A stretch of DNA of 45,695 nt from Streptosporangiaceae bacterium (GTDB lineage Bacteria > Actinomycetota > Actinomycetes > Streptosporangiales > Streptosporangiaceae): positions 1 through 45,695 of the forward strand of contig JAFARZ010000315.1 of assembly GCA_019245115.1 (NCBI GenBank). Reading direction: 5' to 3'. This document shows positions 15,249 through 24,130 of the stretch, piece by piece. A model generated the notes under the pieces. It was not told the DNA's origin and made no database searches. It saw only the letters and a program-made list of their open reading frames with translations. Every line of letters begins with the position of its first letter. Within the stretch, counting starts at the first letter, position 1. Position numbers and translations under genes: made by a program.

Positions 15249-18113
15249 CTAACAGCCGCCGCTGCCTTGCCAGGCGGCGACCGTGTCGTTGGCGGTGAAA
15301 GTGGCGTCGGCAGTGGTGAAGCTGAAAGCGCGGTTGCTGACGAAACCGCAGCTACTGGTTTCCTCGACGGTGCTCCAGCTGCCCAGGGTGAACTTGTACT
15401 GGAACGCCGCGGTGGGCACGCCGGTGATGGTCAGCGTCCAGGTGTTCGTGCCGGTCCTGGTCATCGGATAGTCGGTGGCGATCCAGTCGTCGGCGGACGG
15501 GATGCCGGTGCCGAGCACGTCGTAGTTACCGGACAGGTAGACGGTGGCTGTGCTGGGAGTGCTGGCCGGGACGGTGACGTTGATGACCGCGGTGGAATTG
15601 CCGCAGGCGGCGGGTCCGCTCCAGTTGGCGACCGTGTCGCTAACCGTGCCGCCGTTCACGCTCATGCTACGGTTGCCCGTGTCGGCGCAGGTGGCGCTCT
15701 TCTCCACGTTGTTCCAGCTGCCGCCGAGGTCGTATTTGTAGGACAGCGTGGTGTTGGCCGTGGCGTCGACGGTCGCGGTCCACTTCGTCGCTGTAACCCG
15801 GGTCATCGGGATGCCGTTGGCGGCCCAGTCGGACTGGCCCAGGCCCAGCGCGGACAGGTTCCCGGCCAGGTAGACGGTGCCGCCGGAGGCGTCGGTATTC
15901 ACCGGCACCGTCACGTTCACCGTCTCCTTGACCGAGCCGCTCACCGGACAGCTACCCTGCTGCACGCACTGGCTGACGACCGCGGGGGTATCGACATCCT
16001 TGCCCGCGGAGATGTCGGTGGCCAGGCGGACGTACTGGGCCATGGCCCACATCAGCGGCGTGGAGGAGTTGTCCGGCTGGCCGAAGGTGAAGCCGCCGGT
16101 GCCGGTGGCGCCGCCCCACACCTGCTCGGATATCTGATAGCCGGAATTAGCGGCACCGGCCATCGTGGCCAGCATGGACTGCGCCGCGGATGCGTTGCCG
16201 TCGGCGACGTCGTACTCGCCGCGCTCGCCGGTGAGCACCGGCCACGGGTTGCCGACACCGGCGCCGGTGTAGTCACCGCCCGAGGCGGTCTCGCCGTATC
16301 CGTCGAAGTCGTACCGGTGCCAGATCGGCCCCTCCGGGGTGTTCACCTTGATCTGGGAGTCCACCACGGAGATCGAATTGCTGATATCGGCCGAGGTGGC
16401 CGGCTTGATACCCAGCCGGACCAGGTCCAGGAAGCTGGGGTCGACCACGGTGCGGTCGTCGTGGTTGCCGCCGCCGTTGGCGATGCCGATCGAGGCGCCG
16501 GAGTTGGGGTTGCCATCGGGGGTTATCCGCAGGAAGTACTGGCCGTTGCCGTAGGGCCCGGTCGTGGTGTAGGTCAGGCTGTCCACCTCCGAGGCCCAGG
16601 ACAGGGCGGTCGACTGATAGGTGGCCGCCTGGCTGGTCGCGCCGTTAGCCTGCGCGATGGAGGCGGCACAGACCAGACCCGCGATCTCGGCCGCGATCGT
16701 GGCCGGTGAGTAGCCGCCGGCCTCCTCCCAGCGTTCCTCCGGCGTGGACGGGCCGTTGCTGACCAGGTAGTTGGCCAGGGCCTGGATATGTCCCCAGTCC
16801 GCCGAGTTCGTGGCGCCAAGCTGCCAGGCCAGGATGATGGGGTCGGCGACTTCGTCCATCTGAAGTGAGCCGAACACCGTGTTGCCGTTCAGGAACGTGT
16901 TCTGCTTGACCGCGCCGCTGGATTCTTCCTCGTAGGCGAAGATGTACTGGAGGGCGGCGTTCGCGTCGGTGGCGTCACCGGCCGCGAGCAGTGCGCTGGC
17001 CATCTGGTATTCGTCGCGGGTCCACACGACGTGATAGCCGTGGTCACCGGCGTTGTTGGCGCTGACGCTGGTCCCCCACGGGTCGTTCGGAGCGGCGACG
17101 AACCCGCCGGTGAAGGTCTTGTCCTCGTCGGCTTTCACCTCCATCAGCGAGACGTAATACTGCTGCTGGAGCTGGGCATTGCCGGTGACCGAGGCCGGGG
17201 GGCTGTTGAGACCGGCGAGCCAGGAATGCCAGCCTTGCTCGAACGAGCCCTCCAGCGAACTGAACCCAGTGGCCAGCGACGCCGCGGCATCGGAGACGGC
17301 GGCGGACTGGCTGGAGTCGAAGGCCAGCGCCAGCGTGAACGTGGTGGATCCGGTGGCGGCCACCGGGATCTGCGCGACCTGCACGATGTGGCCTGCGCTT
17401 GGTGCTGTTGAGTACGTGGAGGTCAGCGCGTGGCTGCCGGCCAGCATGGCGCTGCCGTCGCTGGTGCTGCCGACGTATCCGCTGGTCGTCTGCGTGAAGT
17501 TTGCCGAGGCGGCCAGGGCGCTGGAGACCGAGCCGTTGCTGGAGACGAGATCGCCGCTGGCCGAGTCGGTGCCGCCGGTATTACCCATGCCCTGGTTGTT
17601 GAGCTGGGGCAGATAGTCGGCGTACAGCTGGAGCGGAGTGGAGCCGCGGTTGTCGAACGTGGTCTGGATCAGCACCACCGAACGGGACGGGTCCGCGATG
17701 TAGGTCTTGGTGATCGTGAAGTTGGCGGCCGTGTTGACCTGCTGCCAGACCGGTGAGGTTCCGGACGGATCGGCAAGGGTTATCGCGTGGCTGGTGTTCG
17801 CCGTCTCGGTGTCGGTGAACGAGGAGCCGTCCGTAACGATGTACTGCAGGCCGAACGTGCTGGGGGTGTCGGTCTGCGGGTAGAAGACATTCTCGAGTTC
17901 GCCGTTACCGACCGTGTACCAGACCTTCGAAGCCGAGCCGAGGGAGTCGGCGAAACCCTGCACGTTCGATTCATTCCAGGTGGCATTGGCGCCGGGGGCG
18001 CCCGGTGCGCTGCCAGCCGCTCGGGCGGGGCTGGTTCCGCCTATGCCGCCCACGACAGCTGTACCGGCCAAGATGGCCACAGCAGCCATGACGGCTGATT
18101 GTTTCTTCCGCAT
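15249..18113 (-). CDS. Secreted GH15 glucodextranase/glucoamylase-like enzyme with two starch-binding modules
   Basis: From the ATG at 18113 the product begins MRKKQSAVM with a signal peptide ending near PARAA. The N-terminal super-beta-sandwich and the (alpha/alpha)6 catalytic domain match glucodextranase/glucoamylase GH15 proteins (GDHGYHVVWTRDEYQMASALL, and PEERWEEAGGYSPATIAAEIAGL containing the catalytic Glu). Two consecutive beta-sandwich modules at the C-terminus (from about residue 745, and about 850 to the end) resemble starch-binding CBM20/CBM25-type domains with paired Cys. It should release glucose from alpha-glucans outside the cell. The original longer frame upstream of 18113 has no signal-peptide character. 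The last module ends in SGGC, as does a decayed fragment encoded on the opposite strand at 18331-18465. Confidence 0.88.
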   Translation of the reverse strand: MRKKQSAVMAAVAILAGTAVVGGIGGTSPARAAGSAPGAPGANATWNESNVQGFADSLGSASKVWYTVGNGELENVFYPQTDTPSTFGLQYIVTDGSSFTDTETANTSHAITLADPSGTSPVWQQVNTAANFTITKTYIADPSRSVVLIQTTFDNRGSTPLQLYADYLPQLNNQGMGNTGGTDSASGDLVSSNGSVSSALAASANFTQTTSGYVGSTSDGSAMLAGSHALTSTYSTAPSAGHIVQVAQIPVAATGSTTFTLALAFDSSQSAAVSDAAASLATGFSSLEGSFEQGWHSWLAGLNSPPASVTGNAQLQQQYYVSLMEVKADEDKTFTGGFVAAPNDPWGTSVSANNAGDHGYHVVWTRDEYQMASALLAAGDATDANAALQYIFAYEEESSGAVKQNTFLNGNTVFGSLQMDEVADPIILAWQLGATNSADWGHIQALANYLVSNGPSTPEERWEEAGGYSPATIAAEIAGLVCAASIAQANGATSQAATYQSTALSWASEVDSLTYTTTGPYGNGQYFLRITPDGNPNSGASIGIANGGGNHDDRTVVDPSFLDLVRLGIKPATSADISNSISVVDSQIKVNTPEGPIWHRYDFDGYGETASGGDYTGAGVGNPWPVLTGERGEYDVADGNASAAQSMLATMAGAANSGYQISEQVWGGATGTGGFTFGQPDNSSTPLMWAMAQYVRLATDISAGKDVDTPAVVSQCVQQGSCPVSGSVKETVNVTVPVNTDASGGTVYLAGNLSALGLGQSDWAANGIPMTRVTATKWTATVDATANTTLSYKYDLGGSWNNVEKSATCADTGNRSMSVNGGTVSDTVANWSGPAACGNSTAVINVTVPASTPSTATVYLSGNYDVLGTGIPSADDWIATDYPMTRTGTNTWTLTITGVPTAAFQYKFTLGSWSTVEETSSCGFVSNRAFSFTTADATFTANDTVAAWQGSGGC

Positions 18114-18330
18114 TCCCACAACATAGATTTGACGGAAACATTCAGCCATGGCGTGATGCAGGAACAATCAGTTAAAAATCCCCGGAATGATCCCTTAATT
18201 CGAGAAATGAACCATAAAAGTCCCTGGCGAGCGCCATCCCGGGGTCCTTGGCGCTGGTTTGCCAGCCATTGACCTGTCCCATCTCGCGTCGTAAGACCTT
18301 ATTCGGGAGCAGCAACACCCGGCCTGATGA

Positions 18331-18465
18331 AACGCCAACGTCTTCATGCTCGCCTGGGACTACGGCAAACTGGTGGTGGGCTTCGTCAGCAACAGGAGCA
18401 TGAGTGTGAACGGCGGCACGGTCGATGACACCGTCGCCAACTGGGCCGGTTTCGGTGGCTGCTAG
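18331..18465 (+). pseudogene. Remnant: C-terminal tail of a second starch-binding-module protein
   Basis: The plus-strand frame from 18331 to the TAG at 18463-18465 contains GFVSNRSMSVNGGTVDDTVA followed by NWAGFGGC. This closely matches two segments of the GH15 enzyme: NRSMSVNGGTVSDTVANWSG in its first starch-binding module, and GFVSNR...DTVAAWQGSGGC at its very C-terminus. No start codon context or upstream domain remains, since stops lie at 18328-18330 and before. It is therefore the broken 3' end of a divergently oriented paralogue. The hairpin repeat at 18474-18521 follows nine bases after its stop. Nothing else recognisable was seen between 18114 and 18330. Confidence 0.75.
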
Positions 18466-18473
18466 CCGTGGAA

Positions 18474-18521
18474 CCACCGTACGTTCGTTGTAAAAGGCTT
18501 TTTAATACGAACGGACGGTGG
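18474..18521. repeat. Nested palindromic hairpin repeat, copy 1
   Basis: CCACCGTACGTTCGT (18474-18488) pairs with ACGAACGGACGGTGG (18507-18521), 14 of 15 bases. The loop contains an inner AAAAG-G-CTTTT hairpin. A second element with the same two-level architecture lies at 38802-38847, and a half copy at 26970-26990. Here it starts three bases beyond the GH20 stop and follows the starch-binding remnant, so it may also terminate transcription from both sides. Confidence 0.75.
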
Positions 18522-18523
18522 TA

Positions 18524-20701
18524 TCACGGCCAGGTCGCGGTGAAGTCGGCGGTGACAGGCGCCGCGTTCCCCGCGCTCAGCGTCACCACGCCGTGGTAGG
18601 TGCCCGGATGCGCGTAGGTGTGCTGGCCCGAGATCGTGTACAGGCTGTTCACCCGGGTGTCGGTAGCATTCACGCCGGTCACGTCGCCCGTGGTGGTGGC
18701 GCCGTCACCCCAGTCGATCGTGCACCCGATGCCCAGCGAGGAATCGCACATGGTCAGCGTGCTGGTCGGGAAGCCCGGTGCGGACAGCATGGCGACGGTC
18801 CCGGCGACGTGTCCGCTTGCGCTCGCGGTCAGCGGGGCGGCACCTTCGGCAGCAAGCTGCCAGGGCACTTCGGTGGACGGGTAGAAGTTGACATCTGCCG
18901 CCTGGAGGCGAGCGCCCTGCGCGGCGAGGCGCTGCAGGAAGTCCCGGTACGCAGGGCTGGAGGCGGTGCGCTGGGCGGCTGGTGACCAGGCGACCTCAGC
19001 CAGCGCGAGCAGGCGCGGGAACACCATGTAGTCGACGTCGCTCATGGTGGCGACGGTCTCGCCCCACATGTCGCCTTCCACGCCGATCACGTTCTTGTCG
19101 GTGACGCCGGTGACCAGCGAGCCGGGGTCCCAGTTATAGGCGCTATCGACATCACAGCCCTTCGCGCAGGCCCAGTTCATACCCAGTGAGGCCGGCACGC
19201 TGCTCGTCGCGGTGACGATGTACTTCTGGTCCAGGTAAGTGTGATTGGCCGGCGCCATGATGACTTTCATATTTTTGGCGACCGCCTCGCGGCCTGTCTC
19301 CGTGCCCGGGTCGCTGCCGGCGGCCGGCTGCCAGTACTCGGCCACCGACCCCTCGGGCGGGGTCGTGCCCGGGCCGGCGATGTCCGCCCACCCCATGACG
19401 GTCTTGCCCTGCTTGGTGACCAGCGGAGCCTCGGTGTTGATGAACTGCGCGTACTGCTGTGCGGTGAGCAGAGAGGTGGGCACCTCGTCGCCACCGAGGT
19501 CGTAGTAGGGACCGGGTGTTTCGGCGGTGAGCTGGTCGATGATCGCGGTCATGATCGCCCAGGTGTCCGGGCTGTCCGGGCACATGGCGCTGTACCCGAC
19601 GTCTTCGGTGTAGTCCCACTGCGGCGGGTTGAACTGGCCGCAATTGATGCCGTGCGGGTTGGCGGGCAGGTTCGGGTTCCCGGTGTCTCCGTACTCGGAC
19701 ATAATGATCGCGTTGTTGTGGCCGGGTGAGTCGACTTCGGGGAAGAGGGAGATGAAGTGCGCGGCGGCGTAGGCGACGACCGCCTTGTACTGTGCCTGGG
19801 TCCAGAAGCCGCCGGGATCTTGTGATCTTCCGCCGGTGCCTACAGAGCCGGCGCTGCCGATGCCGGTCAGCCGCGGGAAGCCGGTGATGGCCAGGCGGAA
19901 TCCCTGATCGTCGCTGAGGTGCAGGTGCAGCTGGTTGATCTTGTACGAGGCGACCTGGTCGATCAGCTGCTCGACCGCCTGGGGCGGTTCGTAATGCCGG
20001 GCGATGTCGAGCAGGACGCCGCGGTATTCATAGCGTGGGTAATCGGTGATCGTGACCACGGGAGTGGTCCACGGGCCTGGCGCTGTTGTGCGGCTGTTGA
20101 TCCACGGGGGCAGTAGCTGACGGAACGTCTGGACGCCGTTGTACAGGCCGTGACTTGTGGGTGCCTCGATGGTGACGCTGCTTGTGGTGGTGTCGAGCTC
20201 GTAGCCTTCGGCCTGGTTGGCGGGCTTGAGCGTGCCGGGATCGCCGAGTCTTATGGTGATGTCGCCCGGTGCGGGGGCGCCGACCAGGACGGGCAGCGGG
20301 TAACCGGTCGCCGGGCGCAGATAGGCGGCCAGGTCGTCGGCGATGGACAGTTCGGTTGCTGCGGGGGCGCCTGGGGCCGCTGGGGCGGCGACGATGCGGG
20401 CGGTCCTGGCCAGGGCGAAGTGACCGCTGCCGACCGTCGCCGACACCGGCTTCGGCACGATGTCCAGGACTGGAGTGGCGTTGGTGCTCGCGGGCAGCCG
20501 TGCCGCGGTGGTGCTGGCGGGCAGCCGCGTTGCCGTGGTGCTGGCGGGCAGTCCGACGACGGCGGCGGCGGGAATGCCGATGATCAGAGCCGCGGACGCG
20601 GCGCATAGCACGCCGAGGCTTGTGAGCTTGGCTGGGAAACCGGGGAGACCTGGCAGGCCTGGGAGACCTGGGAGGCCTGGGAGATGCAGCCTGTGGTTCA
20701 T
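18524..20701 (-). CDS. Secreted GH20 beta-N-acetylhexosaminidase with C-terminal PKD-like domain
   Basis: About 725 residues from the ATG at 20701. The N-terminus has a (LPG)n run (residues about 7-22), then a hydrophobic signal or anchor segment and an LPAST-type repeat linker. A GH20b domain precedes the TIM-barrel, which carries HLHLSDDQGFR, SLFPEVDSPGHN and YDLGGDEVP with the catalytic Asp-Glu pair. The C-terminal 100 residues resemble a PKD domain (IDWGDGATTTGD). It should remove terminal GlcNAc from chitin oligomers or glycans outside the cell. The low-complexity repeats come from short DNA repeats in the 5' end of the gene. A 17-bp near-palindrome lies 54 bases upstream of the start. 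Confidence 0.9.
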   Translation of the reverse strand: MNHRLHLPGLPGLPGLPGLPGFPAKLTSLGVLCAASAALIIGIPAAAVVGLPASTTATRLPASTTAARLPASTNATPVLDIVPKPVSATVGSGHFALARTARIVAAPAAPGAPAATELSIADDLAAYLRPATGYPLPVLVGAPAPGDITIRLGDPGTLKPANQAEGYELDTTTSSVTIEAPTSHGLYNGVQTFRQLLPPWINSRTTAPGPWTTPVVTITDYPRYEYRGVLLDIARHYEPPQAVEQLIDQVASYKINQLHLHLSDDQGFRLAITGFPRLTGIGSAGSVGTGGRSQDPGGFWTQAQYKAVVAYAAAHFISLFPEVDSPGHNNAIIMSEYGDTGNPNLPANPHGINCGQFNPPQWDYTEDVGYSAMCPDSPDTWAIMTAIIDQLTAETPGPYYDLGGDEVPTSLLTAQQYAQFINTEAPLVTKQGKTVMGWADIAGPGTTPPEGSVAEYWQPAAGSDPGTETGREAVAKNMKVIMAPANHTYLDQKYIVTATSSVPASLGMNWACAKGCDVDSAYNWDPGSLVTGVTDKNVIGVEGDMWGETVATMSDVDYMVFPRLLALAEVAWSPAAQRTASSPAYRDFLQRLAAQGARLQAADVNFYPSTEVPWQLAAEGAAPLTASASGHVAGTVAMLSAPGFPTSTLTMCDSSLGIGCTIDWGDGATTTGDVTGVNATDTRVNSLYTISGQHTYAHPGTYHGVVTLSAGNAAPVTADFTATWP

Positions 20702-20754
20702 GTTGCCCGCCTTGGATCGGTGTCCGAACGCCGCGCTCCCTGCGGCCTGCATGT

Positions 20755-20771
20755 TTAGGGAAGTTTCCTAA
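20755..20771. promoter_or_regulatory. Near-palindromic candidate operator upstream of the GH20 gene
   Basis: TTAGGGAA-G-TTTCCTAA is an inverted repeat with seven of eight arm positions matching. It lies 54 bases upstream of the GH20 start. Similar TTAGGAAA-TTTCCTAA elements precede many secreted glycosidase genes in actinobacteria (from memory, not checked). A second dyad, AAGCG-N6-CGCTT, is at 20787-20802. Confidence 0.55.
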
Positions 20772-20866
20772 CAATTCATGATTCCTAAGCGAAAGTACGC
20801 TTCCGCACCAGATAGGTCAAGCACCAACAGAACGACCACAGATCCGCACACAAAAGGGGCGAGTCC

Positions 20867-20968
20867 ATGCAGGAGCGATCGGCGGCTGCTGCCGCAACCG
20901 GTTCTGTTTTCTCGGTCCGCCTCGTAGATCCGGTGCAGGGCCAGATGGAGGCATGCCATGCCGATTAA
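20867..20968 (+). CDS. Small ORF (33 aa), possible peptide gene
   Basis: The ATG at 20867 is preceded by AAGGGG with a 7-base spacing, a good ribosome-binding site. The product runs MQERSAAAAATGSVFSVRLV and then DPVQGQMEACHAD, ending at TAA 20966-20968. A perfect 18-bp hairpin begins three bases later. There is no signal peptide or transmembrane helix. The single Cys near the C-terminus and the Ala-rich N-terminus do not match a family I recognise. It could be a leader peptide, a small regulatory protein, or a chance ORF. The combination of ribosome-binding site, start, stop and hairpin is the only support. Confidence 0.4.
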   Translation: MQERSAAAAATGSVFSVRLVDPVQGQMEACHAD

Positions 20969-20970
20969 GC

Positions 20971-21010
20971 CGATTTCCTGAGCCGAAATTATTTTCGGCT
21001 CAGGAAATCG
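20971..21010. terminator. Perfect 18-bp hairpin
   Basis: CGATTTCCTGAGCCGAAA (20971-20988), loop TTAT, and TTTCGGCTCAGGAAATCG (20993-21010) form a flawless 18-bp stem with a four-base loop. It immediately follows the 33-codon ORF. There is no U-tract on either side, so it is either a GC-type actinobacterial terminator or a stable RNA structure. Confidence 0.7.
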
Positions 21011-21439
21011 TAGTCAGCTCCAGGGCGCCGGGCCGGCCGCCGGCGGGCTAGCCGCCCGAGGCCTGTACTGCCGGCATCAGCCCTGCGGTCCAGCAGGCTC
21101 ACCGCACGGGCAAACACAGTTCCGCGGTGTTACCGGATTGACCTGAAAGTCCGGTAATACCCGAACGGGATTTGGATTAAGACGGAACATCCATGCTAGA
21201 TGGAAATTAGTGTACGAATTCGGCGGGTAAAGTTCCGTGCAGCATGAGATTTCCACGCTGTTGGAGGTGAAGGGCGGCCGCTGGAATGGAGGGAGGGCCA
21301 TCGACCCGGCCGGGGGCGCGGCGCAGACCTCCGCCCTTCAACTCTGTAGCTGGAGCGCTTAGGTGGTGGTAGCGCGCCCGGCGATGCGTGAGGAGGCCTT
21401 TCGAGTCGTTGGTGACTGCGCCGGGCTGAGCCAGCAGGC
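21011..21439. other. Intergenic region upstream of the pstS-like gene
   Basis: No convincing gene was seen. The stretch contains a short dyad ACGGAAC (21182-21188)/GTTCCGT (21232-21238) and CCGGA...TCCGG around 21130-21160. The 5' half is GC-rich and the part from 21120 to 21250 is more AT-rich, the likely promoter zone. No hexamer pair is clear enough to call. Confidence 0.4.
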
Positions 21440-21472
21440 ATCGGGTGAACGCTGGTGGTCCATCCAGTGAAC
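21440..21472 (-). promoter_or_regulatory. PHO-box-like direct repeats
   Basis: Read on the minus strand, three consecutive 11-base units are GTTCACTGGAT, GGACCACCAGC and GTTCACCCGAT. The first and third match the GTTCACC-type repeat unit of PhoP boxes in actinobacteria and have the correct 22-base phasing; the middle unit is degenerate. The site is 53 bases upstream of the assigned ATG of the PstS-like gene. Function as a PhoP site is inference. Confidence 0.5.
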
Positions 21473-21524
21473 ATCGTTCGCAGCGCCCTGGTTGGGTCCG
21501 AGGAAGGGGAACGCTGACGGCAGG

Positions 21525-22814
21525 ATGGGTTTAGTCCGGTTTGTCCGGCAAAGACGAGGCTGCGCGAGTGAGGAGCCACCCAAGGTGGCGGGGAGACGAC
21601 GGCGGGCTCGGCTAGCGGTGGCCGATGCGCTGCGCTTTGCGGTGGTGATACCGGCCAGGTCGGCGCGCTCAGTCAGGCAGACGGGGCCGGCGGGACAGGC
21701 AGCGCCAACTAGGTTGACAGGGCCAGCCAGGTTGACAGGGCTGGTTGGGGTGGTAGCGCTGGCCCTACTGACAGCGGCTTGCGGGACTGGCACGAGCACC
21801 GGGGGTGAGACCGCCGGAAGCCGCGCGGGGCCGGGCGGGACGATCACCGAGGCAGGCAGCGGCCTGCTTGACCCTCTCGCAGTGGCGTGGGCGACGGCCT
21901 ACCATCAGCAGTTCGCGGACGTGACCGTGACCACCGCGTCCGTCGGCTCCGGCAAGGGCATCGCGCTGGCGACCGCGGGCAAGATCGACATCGGCGCCTC
22001 CGACGCCTACCTGTCCAGCGGCGACCTGGTGAAAAACCAGAACCTGCTCAACGTCCCGCTGGCCATCTCGGCTCAGACGATCATCTACAACCTGCCCGGG
22101 ATGAGCCAGGGCAGCCACGTCCAGCTAAACGGCACGGTGCTGGCTGGGATCTATGACGGGACCATCACGACGTGGAACGATCCCGCGATCGCCAGCCTGA
22201 ACCAGGGCCTGCACCTGCCGGACATCAAGATCGTGCCGATACACCGCTCCGACAGCTCCGGCGACACATTCCTGTTCACAAGCTATCTGTCGACCCAGGA
22301 CCCGAACTGGAACGACGCGATCGGGTACGGAACGACTGCGGCCTGGCCACAGGTCCCCCGGGCCAAGGGAGCCAACGGCAGCGTGAACACGATGAACGAC
22401 TGCGAGCACACGCCCGGCTGCGTCGCCTATAACGGGATCAGCTACCTGTCCAAGGCGCTGGCCGGCCGACTCGGCGAGGCGGCGCTCGCCAACTCCGCCG
22501 GCCGGTACACCCTCCCCACCGCGAGTGCGATCCGCGATTCGGTGGGTAGTTTCGTGTCGATCACGCCGCCCAACGAGACGATCTCGATGATCGAGGGCCC
22601 GTCGGCCACCGGGTACCCGATCATCAACTACGAGTACGCCGTGGTCAGCACCCGGCAGCCGAATGCGACGAAGGCCAGCATGATCAGGGCCTTCCTGAAA
22701 TGGGTGATCACCACCGGAAACGACGCGTCGTACGTGGATCGTGTCGGGTTCCAGCCGCTGCCCGCCGCGGTGGTCTCGCTCGGCGAGGCACAGATCGCGG
22801 AGATCGGCCCATGA
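21525..22814 (+). CDS. pstS: PstS-like phosphate-binding lipoprotein
   Basis: The mature part has the PstS signature: GSGLLDPLAVAWATAYHQQF, SVGSGKGIALATAGKIDIGA and SDAYLSSGD, then IYDGTITTWNDPAI and PIHRSDSSGDTFLF. A lipobox LTAAC follows a hydrophobic stretch, so it is an exported lipoprotein that binds phosphate. The start is uncertain: the ATG at 21525 leaves a long basic N-terminus before the signal helix, and later GTG/TTG starts (for example near 21619) would give a more normal signal peptide. The signal region includes a duplicated LTGPARLTG stretch. No pstCAB follows; instead the next gene overlaps by four bases (ATGA). A PHO-box-like element precedes it. Confidence 0.82.
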   Translation: MGLVRFVRQRRGCASEEPPKVAGRRRRARLAVADALRFAVVIPARSARSVRQTGPAGQAAPTRLTGPARLTGLVGVVALALLTAACGTGTSTGGETAGSRAGPGGTITEAGSGLLDPLAVAWATAYHQQFADVTVTTASVGSGKGIALATAGKIDIGASDAYLSSGDLVKNQNLLNVPLAISAQTIIYNLPGMSQGSHVQLNGTVLAGIYDGTITTWNDPAIASLNQGLHLPDIKIVPIHRSDSSGDTFLFTSYLSTQDPNWNDAIGYGTTAAWPQVPRAKGANGSVNTMNDCEHTPGCVAYNGISYLSKALAGRLGEAALANSAGRYTLPTASAIRDSVGSFVSITPPNETISMIEGPSATGYPIINYEYAVVSTRQPNATKASMIRAFLKWVITTGNDASYVDRVGFQPLPAAVVSLGEAQIAEIGP

Positions 22815-24127
22815 CCGCCACGGCCGCGCCGGCCAGGCGGCGGCCCATCAGCCAGACTGCCCGCCGGGCTGTCGTTACGACACCTGCCGCGATACGGGTG
22901 CTGATGATGTCCCTGGTGCTGCTCTCGCTGACCTGGGGCGCGTTCGGCGGCTGGGCGGCGAACGAACACTCCTCCGGCGCGAGCGCGGTGGTCGCGGTGG
23001 ACGAGCCGCTCAGCCTGGACGCCCGGCAGATGTATGAGTCCCTCGCGGACGCCGACGTGACCATCACCACCGCGTTTCTAGCCAGTGCCCAGCCGCCGCT
23101 GAGGCTACTGCAGCGTTACCAGGCCGACATCGCCACGGCCTCCGCTGACCTGGCCAAGTTGCGGACAGGCGGCGGTAACGAATCGCCGTACTCGGCGCTC
23201 AGCAGCGGCCTGCCCCGGTACACGGGGTACGTCGCGGACGCCGAGAGCCAGTACTCGCTGGGATACCCGCTGACCGGCGGCTCGTTCATGCAGGTGGCCT
23301 CCGAGGAGGCCCATCTGGTGCTGCTGCCCGCCGCCAAGGCCGTATTCACCCAGGAGAACGCGGCGCTTACGGCAGCGAGCAGCCAGGCGACCGGGCTGCC
23401 GACAATGATCGTCGCCCTGGTTATCGCGCTCATCGCCGGAGTCGCCCTGTACCGGGCGCAGCGGTGGCTTACCCGGCGCACGAACCGCGTGTTCAGCGCC
23501 GGGCTGATGCTGGCGTCGGCCCTGCTGGCTATCAGCGCCGTATGGATAGCGGCCGCCTTCGGCGTGGCGCGCTCGGACCTGGACCGCGGGATCGGGCAGG
23601 GCTCCCAGCCAGCCGAAACCCTGGCGCAGGCGAGCATCAGCGTCCAGCAGATCAGGGGAGACGCGGTACTCAACGTCATCTCACGCAGTGGTGACGCCTC
23701 GTTCCAGCAGGATTTCGTGGCCACGAGCAAGCTGGTCGGGCCCGGAAACAACACCCTTCTCACCAGTGCTGACGCGGCCTCGACGGGCAGTCGGCAGGCT
23801 GCCTCCCTGGTGGCGGCGGCCGAGCGGGAGGCGACCGCCTGGTACGCGGCGAACTCCGGGGTCTACCGCCTTGGCGTGGCCGCCAACTACGGCGCGGAAC
23901 GAAACATGGTTATCGGGACCGGCAGCGGTAGCTCGGCCGCCGGGTACGCCGCGCTGGAGAACGACATCACTCAGGCGATCAACGACGACCAGGCGGTCTT
24001 CCGGTCCGCTGCCACCGCCGGCGCGAACGTGCTCAACCCGCTGGAGCCGGTGGTGATCGCGGCGTCGCTGCTGATGGCGGTCGCGTGCGTCTGGGGCTTC
24101 AGCCGCCGGCTCGCAGAGTACCGTTGA
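22811..24127 (+). CDS. Membrane protein with two extracytoplasmic helical domains (GlnX-like)
   Basis: The 438-residue product begins MTATAAPARRRPISQTARRA and has transmembrane helices at about 28-48 (LMMSLVLLSLTWGAFGGWAA), 200-220 (MIVALVIALIAGVAL), 236-256 and near the C-terminus (VVIAASLLMAVACVWGF). Between them lie two helical extracytoplasmic regions of about 150 residues, as in sensor four-helix bundles. The layout resembles the GlnX-type proteins encoded beside glnH and pknG in actinobacteria, where a binding protein and a membrane partner feed a kinase. Here the partner is a PstS-like protein, with the genes coupled by a 4-base overlap. No kinase or enzymatic domain is present, so a sensor/adaptor role is inference. 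Confidence 0.65.
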   Translation: MTATAAPARRRPISQTARRAVVTTPAAIRVLMMSLVLLSLTWGAFGGWAANEHSSGASAVVAVDEPLSLDARQMYESLADADVTITTAFLASAQPPLRLLQRYQADIATASADLAKLRTGGGNESPYSALSSGLPRYTGYVADAESQYSLGYPLTGGSFMQVASEEAHLVLLPAAKAVFTQENAALTAASSQATGLPTMIVALVIALIAGVALYRAQRWLTRRTNRVFSAGLMLASALLAISAVWIAAAFGVARSDLDRGIGQGSQPAETLAQASISVQQIRGDAVLNVISRSGDASFQQDFVATSKLVGPGNNTLLTSADAASTGSRQAASLVAAAEREATAWYAANSGVYRLGVAANYGAERNMVIGTGSGSSAAGYAALENDITQAINDDQAVFRSAATAGANVLNPLEPVVIAASLLMAVACVWGFSRRLAEYR

Positions 24128-24130
24128 GCG

